Part shown: positions 42,901-51,841 of the stretch, piece by piece | How positions within the stretch are numbered: position 1 is the stretch's first letter | Layout of the letters: every line of letters begins with the position of its first letter | Origin: Marinobacter sp. S6332 | Lineage (GTDB): Bacteria > Pseudomonadota > Gammaproteobacteria > Pseudomonadales > Oleiphilaceae | Direction: 5' to 3' | Length of the DNA: 64,000 bases | Assembly (NCBI RefSeq): GCF_023016045.1 | Contig: NZ_JALKAP010000005.1 | Span: 1-64,000 of the forward strand | Made by a program: the position numbers and the translations under genes | Notes under the pieces: generated by a model | The model's database searches: none | Told to the model about the DNA's origin: nothing | Seen by the model: the letters and a program-made list of their open reading frames with translations, nothing else

Positions 42901-45242
42901 CGTTTGTACTGCTGTTCACACTGCTTTGTCTTGCCGTACCCGTGTATGTGTATTTCGGGTACCCGGCCATATTGTGGGTGCTTACCCGGGGCCTGCCAGA
43001 CATTACCCATCGCCGAGGCGAACAAAAGCCTTCTGTGGCTTTGATTATCTCCTGCTACAACGAAGAAGGTGTAATCCGGGAGAAATTGCAAAACGCTCTG
43101 GAGTTGGATTACCCACCAGAACTGCTCCGGATCATCGTGGTTTCCGACGGCTCGGATGATGGCACCGACGAAGCTGTAAAAGAGTTTGAAAACGAGCGCA
43201 TTGTACTGGTTCGGCAGGAAGGTAGATTGGGTAAAACCATGGGCATCAATCTGGCCATGGAGCAGATTACTGCTGACATCACCGTGTTCAGTGACGCCAA
43301 CGCCATGTATGCCAGCGATGCGGTTAGTAAACTGGTACGCAATTTCGCCGATCTGGACGTGGGTTATGCCGTAGGGGCCGCCCTCTATACCGATGGCGAT
43401 CAGGGCGCCAGCGCACGGAATGAAAATCTCTACTGGCGTTACGAGTTAGCGATCAAAGGTATGGAATCTCGCCTGCACTCCGTAGTGGGCGGCGATGGCG
43501 CTATTTACGCTATCCGCACCAAACTGTGGGAGCCACTGCAGCAGCAAGACATCAACGATTTCGTAAACCCCTTGCAGATCATCGCGAAAGGCTACCGAGG
43601 CGTGTTCGATGCCGATGCAAAGTGCTTTGAAGAGACCGCAGGCGATTTCGATCGGGAAGTGGCCCGCAAAGAGCGCATCGTAAACCGCAGTATTCGTGGG
43701 CTGATGCGAGTAGGGCAGGTAATGAACCCGGCGAAATCAGGCGTGTTTGCGTTTGAGGTTATCTCCCACAAGCTGCTGCGCTGGCTTATTCCGTTATTCC
43801 TACTTGCGGGTATTGCAGGCAGTGTGATCCTAGCTTTTGCGGGCCTCGGCCTGTTCCAACTGATTACCACAGGCGCGATGCTTATGCTGGTGCTGACGCT
43901 AGTTGGGCACCTTTCGAAAAATCGTAACCAGTTACCGGTCTGGGTGGCTACTCCCTATTATTTTGTAATGGTTAACGGCTATGCGGTTCGGGGCATTGTT
44001 AAGGCGCTGCAGGGGCGTACACAAATCATCTGGAACAGTGCAAGAAACACAGAAAAAGGGGACGTTCAGAGTGATATGCCAGTGAGTAAGCTACGTGTGC
44101 TTCAATTCATTACCCCAGCGGGCTTCTATGGGGCAGAACGTTGGGTTCTAGCGCTGGCCAATAACATCAACCGGGATGACGTTATCTGTGATCTTGCAGT
44201 TACACGCGAATCCTCGGATCAGGATCTTTCAGTCGCCGAATACTACCCTCGTACAGAAGGCCAGCAGGTTCACTATCTGGATATGAACGGTCGTTTCGAT
44301 TTTCGGGTGGTTAGCCAGTTGTGCAACGTTATTCGCGACAACAAGATCGATGTTATCCACACTCACGGCTACAAATCCGACATATTAGGGCTCCTCGCTG
44401 CCAAGCGTGCAGGTATTGCCTGCGTGAGCACGCCACATGGCTTCTCCGGCAATGTGGGCTTCAAACTGGCTACATTTATTCGCATTGGCACCCACATGCT
44501 GCGTTACTTCGACCGTGTTGTTCCTCTTTCGGAAGAACTGATGGACGACATGAGGCGATTTAAAGTGCCGGAAGGTAAAACGTCGTTTATCCGGAACGGC
44601 GTCGACCTCAAGGAAATCGATGCAGCCCTGGCCAGCCTGCCCAAGAATAAAAGCCTCGCTCACGATTCAAAAATTATTGGCTTTATCGGCCAGATGATCC
44701 CACGCAAGGGCATACCGGATCTCATAGAAGTTTTTGACCAGCTCTACCAACAAGCGCCAGACCTGCGCCTGCAGTTACTTGGCGATGGTAGCCAAAGGCC
44801 GGAGCTGGAACAGCAGGCTGCCACCTTGAACAGCGTTAGCGCGATAGAGTTTTTAGGTTTCCGCAGTGACAGGCTGGAACTACTTTCCAACTTCAGCCTC
44901 TTTGTAATGACTTCATCGTTAGAGGGGATTCCCCGGTGCATGATGGAAGCCATGGCCGTGGGCATACCGGTAGTCGCCTATGACATCCCTGGCGTTGACC
45001 AGCTTGTGGAGCACGGAAAAACCGGCTTGCTCGCACCCTTTGGTGATAAATCCGCATTGGCGGCCTGTTGCAAGCAGGTTCTGGAAGATCCCGAACTGGC
45101 AGCAAACCTGAGCCAAAACGCCCGGGAGATGGTAAATGCCCGTTACTCAGCAGCCCGTATGGCGGAAGAGTATGAAGCGTTGTTCCGGGAGCTCACAGGC
45201 AAGGCAAAAACGGAACCTTCTGCACAGCTGGGGGTTGGTTAA
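42897..45242 (+). CDS. Bifunctional glycosyltransferase: GT2 fused to GT4
   Basis: 781 residues. The N-terminal half: one membrane helix, then a GT-A family 2 domain (about 45-270) with ALIISCYNEEGVI, VVSDGSDDGTDEA, a DAN metal motif (VFSDANAMY) and a cellulose-synthase-like EETAGDFDREVARKERIVNRS block in parts, followed by membrane helices (about 290-385). The C-terminal half (about 400-770) is a GT-B family 4 domain: LQFITPAGFYGAERWVLAL, HTHGYKSDILGLLAAKRAGI in parts, GQMIPRKGIPDLIEVF, and SSLEGIPRCMMEAMAVGIPVV. Two sugars could be added by one protein. Overlaps of 4 and 1 bases join it to both neighbours. Confidence 0.88.
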   Translation: MTFVLLFTLLCLAVPVYVYFGYPAILWVLTRGLPDITHRRGEQKPSVALIISCYNEEGVIREKLQNALELDYPPELLRIIVVSDGSDDGTDEAVKEFENERIVLVRQEGRLGKTMGINLAMEQITADITVFSDANAMYASDAVSKLVRNFADLDVGYAVGAALYTDGDQGASARNENLYWRYELAIKGMESRLHSVVGGDGAIYAIRTKLWEPLQQQDINDFVNPLQIIAKGYRGVFDADAKCFEETAGDFDREVARKERIVNRSIRGLMRVGQVMNPAKSGVFAFEVISHKLLRWLIPLFLLAGIAGSVILAFAGLGLFQLITTGAMLMLVLTLVGHLSKNRNQLPVWVATPYYFVMVNGYAVRGIVKALQGRTQIIWNSARNTEKGDVQSDMPVSKLRVLQFITPAGFYGAERWVLALANNINRDDVICDLAVTRESSDQDLSVAEYYPRTEGQQVHYLDMNGRFDFRVVSQLCNVIRDNKIDVIHTHGYKSDILGLLAAKRAGIACVSTPHGFSGNVGFKLATFIRIGTHMLRYFDRVVPLSEELMDDMRRFKVPEGKTSFIRNGVDLKEIDAALASLPKNKSLAHDSKIIGFIGQMIPRKGIPDLIEVFDQLYQQAPDLRLQLLGDGSQRPELEQQAATLNSVSAIEFLGFRSDRLELLSNFSLFVMTSSLEGIPRCMMEAMAVGIPVVAYDIPGVDQLVEHGKTGLLAPFGDKSALAACCKQVLEDPELAANLSQNAREMVNARYSAARMAEEYEALFRELTGKAKTEPSAQLGVG

Positions 45243-47131
45243 TGTGTGGGTTAGCAGGCTTCCTTCGCACCGCCTCAACACCTGACAGAGAGGCCCATCA
45301 GGGTTGGCTCGAGAACATGGGGCAGGCAATTATCCATCGCGGCCCTGATGCCGGTTCAACCTGGCTGGACGATCAGGTGGGGCTGGTGCACCGCAGGCTG
45401 AGTATTCTTGACCTCAGCGATGCAGGTACCCAGCCCATGGTATCTGCTTCCGGGCGCTACGTGATGGCCTACAACGGGGAAATCTACAACTTCCAGGCAT
45501 TGCGTGATGACCTGATCAAACAGGGCCGCAGCTTTCGCACAGGAACCGACACCGAGGTTCTACTCACGCTTTACGAACTCCATGGCCCGGAGTGCTTGCA
45601 ACAACTGAATGGCATGTTCGCCCTGGCCATCTGGGATCGCACCGCCCGCAAACTCTTCCTGGCACGGGACCGACTTGGTAAGAAGCCACTGTATTTTTAC
45701 GAAGCCAATGGGCAATTTGCATTTGCATCGGAGCTAAAGGCTCTAACACCCGCTCCCTTCGTTAAAACCGAGTTGCGGCATGATTCAATCAAAGACTTTT
45801 TCGCCTACCAGTATGTGCCAGATCCGAAAACCATCTACAAAAATATCCATAAGCTGGCCCCCGGCTATTGGCTAGAAACAGACGGCACCCACACACATCA
45901 GAAACAGTATTGGGACGTTTCCTTTAAATCACCCTCCAGCGCCAGCCTGGGTGAATTGCAAGACGGCTTGTACAACCTGATCGATGATGCGGTTCGCCTG
46001 CGCATGGTGAGCGACGTGCCGCTGGGGGCATTCCTTAGTGGCGGGATAGATTCAAGCGCTGTTGTCGGGCTAATGGCGGGCCACACCAATACGCCTGTCA
46101 CCACCTGCGCCATAGGGTTTGATTCAAAGCGGTTTGATGAAGTGCATTGGGCCAAAAAAGTTGCGGAGCAATTCAAAACCGATCATCACGAATTCACGGT
46201 GAAGGACAATGTTGCTGATAGCCTGACCAGCATAGCGCGGTTCTTCGACGAGCCGTTTGCGGATCCTTCGTTTGTTCCTACGTATTTTGTATCACAGCTG
46301 GCGCGCCAGAAAGTGACCGTGGCACTGGCCGGAGACGGCGGTGATGAGAACTTTGCAGGCTATAGCAAATACTACACAGACCAGATCGAAAACCGGTTAA
46401 GAGGCCTGTTCCCGGCGGGAATACGCCACAATCTGTTTCCAGGGCTTGCCCGCCTGGCAGGAATGGTAAATACCGGCCCGACGAACAAAGCCAAATCGCT
46501 GCTTGGTACACTGGCACTCGACCCGGACGAAGCCTTCTTTATAACCAACAGCTTCTTCCGCAGAGATGTATGGAATGATCTTGTAACAGGCGAACTGAAA
46601 CGGGAAACCAGAGATTACGACCCCGCAGATATTACCCGCGCCCATTACAAGAATGCCGACACAGATGACCACCTTTCCAGCATTCTCTATACCGATTTAA
46701 AAACCTACCTTCCCGGTGATATTCTGGTAAAGGTAGACCGCATGAGTATGGCCAACTCACTGGAAACCCGCGCCCCACTGCTGGATTACAGGGTAGTGGA
46801 ATTCGCGGCACAAATACCCTCAGCGCTGAAGCTGAACGGTAAAGAAAAGAAGTACATCCTGAAGAAAGCTTTTGAGCGCATGCTCCCGGAAGACATTCTG
46901 TACCGGAAAAAAATGGGCTTCTCAGTTCCCTTGGCACACTGGCTGCGCCATGAACTGAGGCCTACGGTTGAACAACTGTTATTGTCGCCAAATAGCGGCG
47001 TGGCCAACTTTTTTGAACCTGCAGGTATTCGCAAGCTCTGGGAACGACACCTGGCAGGGGATGACCAGTTCACTCAGGAGTTGTGGTCTTTACTGGCTTT
47101 TGAACTTTGGTGGGGCCCTTACCGCGTATGA
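45242..47131 (+). CDS. XrtA-associated amidotransferase (asparagine synthase-like, TIGR03108 type)
   Basis: 629 residues. N-terminal class II glutamine amidotransferase with Cys2 nucleophile (MCGLAGFLR), IIHRGPDAG and AYNGEIYNF. The C-terminal ATP-pyrophosphatase domain has SGGIDSSAVV (266-275) and LPGDILVKVDRMSMANSLETRAPLLDYRVVE in parts. In polysaccharide loci these enzymes are thought to amidate a carboxylate of the glycan, such as a uronic acid. The locus also has FemAB and deacetylase genes, so nitrogen-bearing decoration is likely. Confidence 0.92.
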   Translation: MCGLAGFLRTASTPDREAHQGWLENMGQAIIHRGPDAGSTWLDDQVGLVHRRLSILDLSDAGTQPMVSASGRYVMAYNGEIYNFQALRDDLIKQGRSFRTGTDTEVLLTLYELHGPECLQQLNGMFALAIWDRTARKLFLARDRLGKKPLYFYEANGQFAFASELKALTPAPFVKTELRHDSIKDFFAYQYVPDPKTIYKNIHKLAPGYWLETDGTHTHQKQYWDVSFKSPSSASLGELQDGLYNLIDDAVRLRMVSDVPLGAFLSGGIDSSAVVGLMAGHTNTPVTTCAIGFDSKRFDEVHWAKKVAEQFKTDHHEFTVKDNVADSLTSIARFFDEPFADPSFVPTYFVSQLARQKVTVALAGDGGDENFAGYSKYYTDQIENRLRGLFPAGIRHNLFPGLARLAGMVNTGPTNKAKSLLGTLALDPDEAFFITNSFFRRDVWNDLVTGELKRETRDYDPADITRAHYKNADTDDHLSSILYTDLKTYLPGDILVKVDRMSMANSLETRAPLLDYRVVEFAAQIPSALKLNGKEKKYILKKAFERMLPEDILYRKKMGFSVPLAHWLRHELRPTVEQLLLSPNSGVANFFEPAGIRKLWERHLAGDDQFTQELWSLLAFELWWGPYRV

Positions 47132-48024
47132 AAGCAACCAGAAATCGCACTAAGACTTATTCAGAAAGCCATAATATTGGGAGGTTGGTGCGCAAAGCAT
47201 TTGCTGTGTTCGCGTTTTTGCTAGGTTTTATATTGCTGGCGATTAATTTTTATGGGTTAACTCAGACTATTAGAAAACCCGGTCTGGGAGTGAATGACCA
47301 CGAGCAATTACGTTTCATTCCGGAGCGAGTGTGGTCTTATGAAGAAAGTATTAACGCGATAGATAGCCTGGATCGCTCGCTCGCCACGGAAGCTATCGTC
47401 AGTAAAGCGAACTATTTAGTTAATCAAAGCCTAGTTCATATTGAGTGGTTAGACGTCGATGCTCAGGCATATCGTCAGTTGATTCCGATGTGGGAGAACT
47501 ATTTTTTATGGGCAATTGGTGAATTCTCGGGCTTGCCACAATTTGAGCGCTATCACTATGCTGATTACAAACGTAATATTCGTCGTGGTATTGGAATATG
47601 CGGGGATGCATCTACGGTATTATCCAGCATTCTCGATACGTATGATATTGAGAACCGAATAGTTTCCTTCAAAGGTCATGTGATTGTTGAATATGAAAAC
47701 GAGCAAGGCTACCGCTCTTTGGTAGACCCAGATTTTGGCGTTGAGATGGATGGTAATCTTGAGCACCTTGTGCAGAACCCCGAAGGTTTCAAACAGTACT
47801 ATCTTGATGCTGGCTATCCTTCAGCTGAGGTGGACTGGCTATTTAAAGCCTACGATTCGACGTTTTCTATTTTCGATGACACCCTCCACTTTATGACTAA
47901 GCGTTACATTTTTGAACAAGTGAGTTATGTCATGAAATGGTTACTACCCATTTTATTGGTTTTTTTTCCAGGTGTTTATCTATTTCGAACTAAAAGGGTA
48001 CGTATCGGAGCAGCTGAGTCTTGA
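47128..48024 (+). CDS. Transglutaminase-like membrane protein
   Basis: 298 residues. A membrane helix near 23-45, an extracytoplasmic domain, and a C-terminal helix (about 266-285). The middle carries a transglutaminase-like catalytic triad: Cys158 in GICGDAS, His184 in FKGHVIVE and Asp200 in LVDPDFG, spaced as in papain-like transglutaminase folds. It may be a protease, amidase or acyl transferase acting in the periplasm on polymer or on a protein substrate. I do not recognise a named family. It overlaps the amidotransferase gene (ATGA) and the small ORF after it. AT content rises here relative to the upstream genes. Confidence 0.75.
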   Translation: MKATRNRTKTYSESHNIGRLVRKAFAVFAFLLGFILLAINFYGLTQTIRKPGLGVNDHEQLRFIPERVWSYEESINAIDSLDRSLATEAIVSKANYLVNQSLVHIEWLDVDAQAYRQLIPMWENYFLWAIGEFSGLPQFERYHYADYKRNIRRGIGICGDASTVLSSILDTYDIENRIVSFKGHVIVEYENEQGYRSLVDPDFGVEMDGNLEHLVQNPEGFKQYYLDAGYPSAEVDWLFKAYDSTFSIFDDTLHFMTKRYIFEQVSYVMKWLLPILLVFFPGVYLFRTKRVRIGAAES

Positions 48025-48227
48025 ACGGTCAGCCCGGATTATTGCACGATTTTTGCTGTAAAATGGTCAAAGGCGTCGCTACCAGCGAAGCTGCGTCAAA
48101 CCTGAGCACTATTTACAAATCTGTTTACAGCATTACCGGCCTTGATGGTAAGTCTGTCTCTTACACCCTGCTATGGTGCTTGACTACAGCCTTGGCCTTA
48201 GATTTGGTAGTAAGTTCCTATGTCTAA
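48021..48227 (+). CDS. Small hypothetical membrane protein (68 residues)
   Basis: TTG start overlapping the preceding stop (TTGA), or ATG at 48063 giving 54 residues. The stop lies 8 bases inside the ligase gene. A C-terminal hydrophobic stretch (SYTLLWCLTTALALDLVVSS) suggests one membrane helix. No family recognised. The tight overlaps on both sides support a real, coupled gene, but short length keeps this uncertain. Confidence 0.5.
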   Translation: MNGQPGLLHDFCCKMVKGVATSEAASNLSTIYKSVYSITGLDGKSVSYTLLWCLTTALALDLVVSSYV

Positions 48228-49545
48228 GTTTGCTCTGTTATTTCTTTTGGTTTTTGTGAGCGGCGTATTCGCCGCTATTTGGCAACACGCTGCTTTTGCC
48301 TTTGTCTTGTATGAGTTAGTGTTTTTCCTCAACCCGTCGGATCGCTGGTGGGGCAACGAGTTGCCGGGCATCAGTTATTCGTTTGTGGCTTCGGTGTTGA
48401 TGCTGAGCATTCTCGCCATGCGTTACAAATCCTTATCGAATAAGAGCCCTTGGCTAGAACACCCTGCACTAAAATGGTTGGCGTTGATGCTTGTGTCTTA
48501 TTATCTGGCCTATCTCTGGGCGAAGATTCCCCAAGCCCACGATAACTTCACGTTTATTTTCGCCAAGCTGACGATCATTATTTTTGTTGCTTACAAGCTT
48601 TTGGATAGTGAGAAAGCTCTAGATTACGCGATTTGGGGATACGTTGTTGGCTGCGCGTATATTGGTTATTTGGCGACGATCACGGGGCGTAATTCCGGAG
48701 ATCGCTTGGAAGGAATAAATCTTCCTCAAAGTGGGGACGCCAATGATGTTGCAGCAGTGCTGGTACCTGCCTGTAGTCTTTTACTTTATTTGGTTTGGGT
48801 AAGTAGTCGAAAGGTAAAAGCACTCTGTATTGTTTTTGGTGCTTTCATCGCGAATGCGTTAGTGCTTTTTAACAGTCGGGGTGCATTTCTAGGTATTTTG
48901 AGTAGCGCTGGTCTTTTTGCGATGTTCATGATCTTTTCTCGATATCGGCAAAAAGGCCAACGAGCCTTGGCGGTAGTTGTTGTCATTATGGGTCTTGCAG
49001 GGGCTTTATACGTTACTGACGATATCTTTTGGGAGCGTATGGGAACCTTGGAAAATCTGGAAAGCCGGGAGAGTGGCTCCGGACGAATGAAGTTCTGGGT
49101 TGCGGCCGTGGATATGGCGGTAGAGTACCCACTAGGAATGGGTGTTGGCGGTTTTAATTCTTTGGCATCGCTTTACCTGACGGACGAAGAGCGTTTAGGT
49201 ACTGAATTCAGGTCAGTTCACTCGCTTTGGTTCCAGGGGCTCACAGAAATAGGGTGGCACGGACTTGCGTTCTTCGTATTCATGCTATGGGGCGCTTACA
49301 AGATATCTAGGTTGGCGCGTAAGCGGTTGCTGGAAATCGGAGAACCGACTACTTATTTTAAAGTGCTTGCACTTGAGTGCGCACTCTTTGGATTCTTGGT
49401 GACTGGAACTTTTACCAATCAGTTCCGAACCGAGATTCTCTATTGGATGGTCTTGCTGGTTGCAGTTGCAGGCAAGGTCTACTACCTGCAGCCACTTGCT
49501 GTAGAGCGGTGCCAGAATAAGGAAAGAGGTCCGAAAAGTGTATGA
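48220..49545 (+). CDS. O-antigen ligase/polymerase-like protein (Wzy_C family)
   Basis: 441 residues, about ten to eleven membrane helices. The Wzy_C/O-antigen ligase signature region is around RESGSGRMKFWVAAVDMAVEYPLGMGVGGFNS in parts, followed by a periplasmic loop with His (RSVHSLWFQGLTEIGWHGLAFF in parts), the position of the catalytic His in WaaL-type proteins. The N-terminus (FFLNPSDRWWG) resembles the exosortase A-associated O-glycosylation ligase group. It either polymerises the repeat unit or ligates glycan to a protein or lipid. Confidence 0.88.
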   Translation: MSKFALLFLLVFVSGVFAAIWQHAAFAFVLYELVFFLNPSDRWWGNELPGISYSFVASVLMLSILAMRYKSLSNKSPWLEHPALKWLALMLVSYYLAYLWAKIPQAHDNFTFIFAKLTIIIFVAYKLLDSEKALDYAIWGYVVGCAYIGYLATITGRNSGDRLEGINLPQSGDANDVAAVLVPACSLLLYLVWVSSRKVKALCIVFGAFIANALVLFNSRGAFLGILSSAGLFAMFMIFSRYRQKGQRALAVVVVIMGLAGALYVTDDIFWERMGTLENLESRESGSGRMKFWVAAVDMAVEYPLGMGVGGFNSLASLYLTDEERLGTEFRSVHSLWFQGLTEIGWHGLAFFVFMLWGAYKISRLARKRLLEIGEPTTYFKVLALECALFGFLVTGTFTNQFRTEILYWMVLLVAVAGKVYYLQPLAVERCQNKERGPKSV

Positions 49546-49578
49546 CTCAAAACACAAACGTTAGCAGCAGGGCGAAGA

Positions 49579-50622
49579 ATGTTTGGAACTTATAGAACAA
49601 TATTAGCTTTAGCTGTAGTTGTACATCACCTACTCATTATTCCGATAATTGGACATTATGCGGTCCAAGGCTTCTTTGTTTTGAGTGGATATTTAATGAC
49701 TTTGATAATGCACAAAACTTACCATTACTCTCCTAAAGGCCTGATGTTATTTTCATTTAATAGATTTCTTCGGCTCTTTCCAGTGTACTGGGTAATAATT
49801 CTAGCTTCTTTGTTTCTTATTTTATTGGTAGGAGAGGCTAATTCTGTTATATATCGAAATTCAATGTATTTCCCCGATAGCTTTAGCTTATGGCTTCAAA
49901 ATTTTTCGATGGTATATTTGGATTTCTTTCCCGGCGAGGTTTCACCGAGAATTTCGCCACCCACATGGGCACTTACAGTCGAATTGTTTTTTTATCTTTT
50001 GATAGCTTTGGGTGTTTCAAAGAGTGCATTCGCAACGTTACTTTGGTTGCTGATAAGTTTCAGTTATGTGATATGTACTTTTGCATTTGGGTTGAGTTAT
50101 GAATATAGGTATTCTTCAGTTTTAGCTGGTTCTTTGCCGTTCTCTGTGGGCGCGTTAATTTACCATTACTATAGCGCTCTCATTAAATTTATGCCGTTTC
50201 ATAAATCCAAATTTTTAGGTATTTTTTTGATAGCATCTTTTTTCTTAAATGTAGTATTTGGAATATTACTTGTCCTTTCTGGTAATTTCCCTACGTTGGA
50301 ATATTTTTCTTTTTATTTGAATGTTTTAATAAATGCTTTAATTGTACTGTTTTTGATAAAAGGCGCTATTCCAGTAGTCAGCTTCGAGATCGATAAAAAA
50401 ATTGGTGATTACAGTTATCCTATTTATTTGATGCATTGGCAGGTAGGTTTACTTTCTTCAATGATTATTTGGGGTGCTCCAGTACGTGGGGCAAGCTTCG
50501 AAGGCTTTTTGTCATTTTTCTTGTCTGTAATTATTTGTTTCATTTTTTCTTATTTTTTAATAAAGATGGTCGATCAGAGAATAGAGACAGTTAGGGCAAG
50601 CATAAGAAATAGATCTGAGTAG
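49579..50622 (+). CDS. OafA/YrhL-type membrane acyltransferase (acyltransferase 3), AT-rich
   Basis: 347 residues, about ten membrane helices. Acyltransferase-3 marks: early His in VVHHLLIIP, FFVLSGYLMTLIMHKTY, FNRFLRLFPVYWVIIL, the TWALTVELFFYLL Glu motif and the C-terminal YSYPIYLMHWQVGLLS in parts. It O-acetylates sugars of the polymer at the membrane. Its base composition is much richer in A/T than the genes before and after, including the following 70-base spacer, suggesting separate acquisition. Confidence 0.9.
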   Translation: MFGTYRTILALAVVVHHLLIIPIIGHYAVQGFFVLSGYLMTLIMHKTYHYSPKGLMLFSFNRFLRLFPVYWVIILASLFLILLVGEANSVIYRNSMYFPDSFSLWLQNFSMVYLDFFPGEVSPRISPPTWALTVELFFYLLIALGVSKSAFATLLWLLISFSYVICTFAFGLSYEYRYSSVLAGSLPFSVGALIYHYYSALIKFMPFHKSKFLGIFLIASFFLNVVFGILLVLSGNFPTLEYFSFYLNVLINALIVLFLIKGAIPVVSFEIDKKIGDYSYPIYLMHWQVGLLSSMIIWGAPVRGASFEGFLSFFLSVIICFIFSYFLIKMVDQRIETVRASIRNRSE

Positions 50623-50694
50623 CAGGTCTTTGTTATTGTTTCATATTATTAATTTTATCGAAATATATCTTATATAAAGAGATTAATTTTATAT

Positions 50695-51837
50695 ATGACT
50701 GTAAATCTCTATAACGGTCAGGCGCAAAAAAAGATCCTTCACGTCACTTTCAACATGGGATTTGGTGGTACCGAACAGGTGATACGCCAATTGGTTAACC
50801 ACCTACCGGTGAGTCAGTTCAATAGTGAAATACTATGCATTGATGGAGATGTGGGTGAGATCGGCCAGAGACTTAAGGCAGAACAAGGCATTAGCATTCA
50901 CAAGCTCAAGCGGCAGCCGGGTTTGGACTGGCGATTGGTGCTGGATATTCGCCGTTTGGTTAAACAAGGTCGCTTTGCCATCGTTCATTGCCACCAGTAC
51001 ACCCCTTGGTTCTATGGCTGGCTGGGTAGCCTAGGCACTGGTGCTGGGCTGATTTTTACTGAACACGGGCGCTTCCATCCGGACAGGTACCGCCATAAGG
51101 CCTGGTTGGTTAATAAGCTGATGGCCAAATCGACCCATGCTTTGGTCGCAATCTCCAAAGCTACAAGACAAGCGTTGGTGGAATATGAGTTCTTACCTTC
51201 GAGCAAAATTCAGGTGATTTACAACGGTATCCAGCCGCCCAAGCCTGATTTGGAGCGAGTAGCCACCATCCGAAATAGTTTGGGCCTTGCAGGGGGCGAA
51301 CTCGTTTTTGGGACCGTTTCCCGGCTTGACCCGGTTAAAAATCAGAGAATGATGCTTAAAGCCTTTTCACTTTTTTGTTTGCATTATGGAAGCTGCAGAT
51401 TGTTGATGGTGGGTGACGGGCCAGACCGAGCCATGCTGGAGAATTATGCCCGGGAGCTCGGTGTCGACGACAAGGTTGTTTTCACAGGGTTTCAGTCTAA
51501 TGCTGTCGACTACCTCGAAGCCACGGATATCTTCTTGTTGTCATCGCACACAGAAGGGACTTCGATGACCTTGTTGGAAGCCATGAGTCTCGGCAAGCCC
51601 TGTATCGTAACTCGGGTAGGTGGCAACCCCGAGCTTGTGCAGGATGAGACGAATGGGCTTTTGGTTCCAACCAATGATTCGGAAAGTATGTCGAACGCGA
51701 TGGTGCGTATGGCTGAAAGTACTCTGCTTAGGAGGGATCTCGGCGAACAGGCAAGTGCCACGTTTTATCGGCAGTTTTCCGCAGAGAAGATGGCAGCAGA
51801 CTATACCAGCTGCTACCAGCATGTCGTGAGTCTTTAA
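50695..51837 (+). CDS. GT4 family glycosyltransferase
   Basis: 380 residues, GT-B fold. N-terminal ILHVTFNMGFGGTEQVIRQL, VHCHQYTPWFYGWL, FTEHGRFHPDRYRHKAW, then VYNGI-type hinge (VIYNGIQPP), FGTVSRLDPVKNQRMMLKAF in parts and the donor-binding HTEGTSMTLLEAMSLGKPCI in parts with E-x7-E geometry. It adds a sugar to the lipid-linked repeat unit in the cytoplasm. It is followed 4 bases later by the flippase gene. Confidence 0.9.
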   Translation: MTVNLYNGQAQKKILHVTFNMGFGGTEQVIRQLVNHLPVSQFNSEILCIDGDVGEIGQRLKAEQGISIHKLKRQPGLDWRLVLDIRRLVKQGRFAIVHCHQYTPWFYGWLGSLGTGAGLIFTEHGRFHPDRYRHKAWLVNKLMAKSTHALVAISKATRQALVEYEFLPSSKIQVIYNGIQPPKPDLERVATIRNSLGLAGGELVFGTVSRLDPVKNQRMMLKAFSLFCLHYGSCRLLMVGDGPDRAMLENYARELGVDDKVVFTGFQSNAVDYLEATDIFLLSSHTEGTSMTLLEAMSLGKPCIVTRVGGNPELVQDETNGLLVPTNDSESMSNAMVRMAESTLLRRDLGEQASATFYRQFSAEKMAADYTSCYQHVVSL

Positions 51838-51841
51838 TTTT

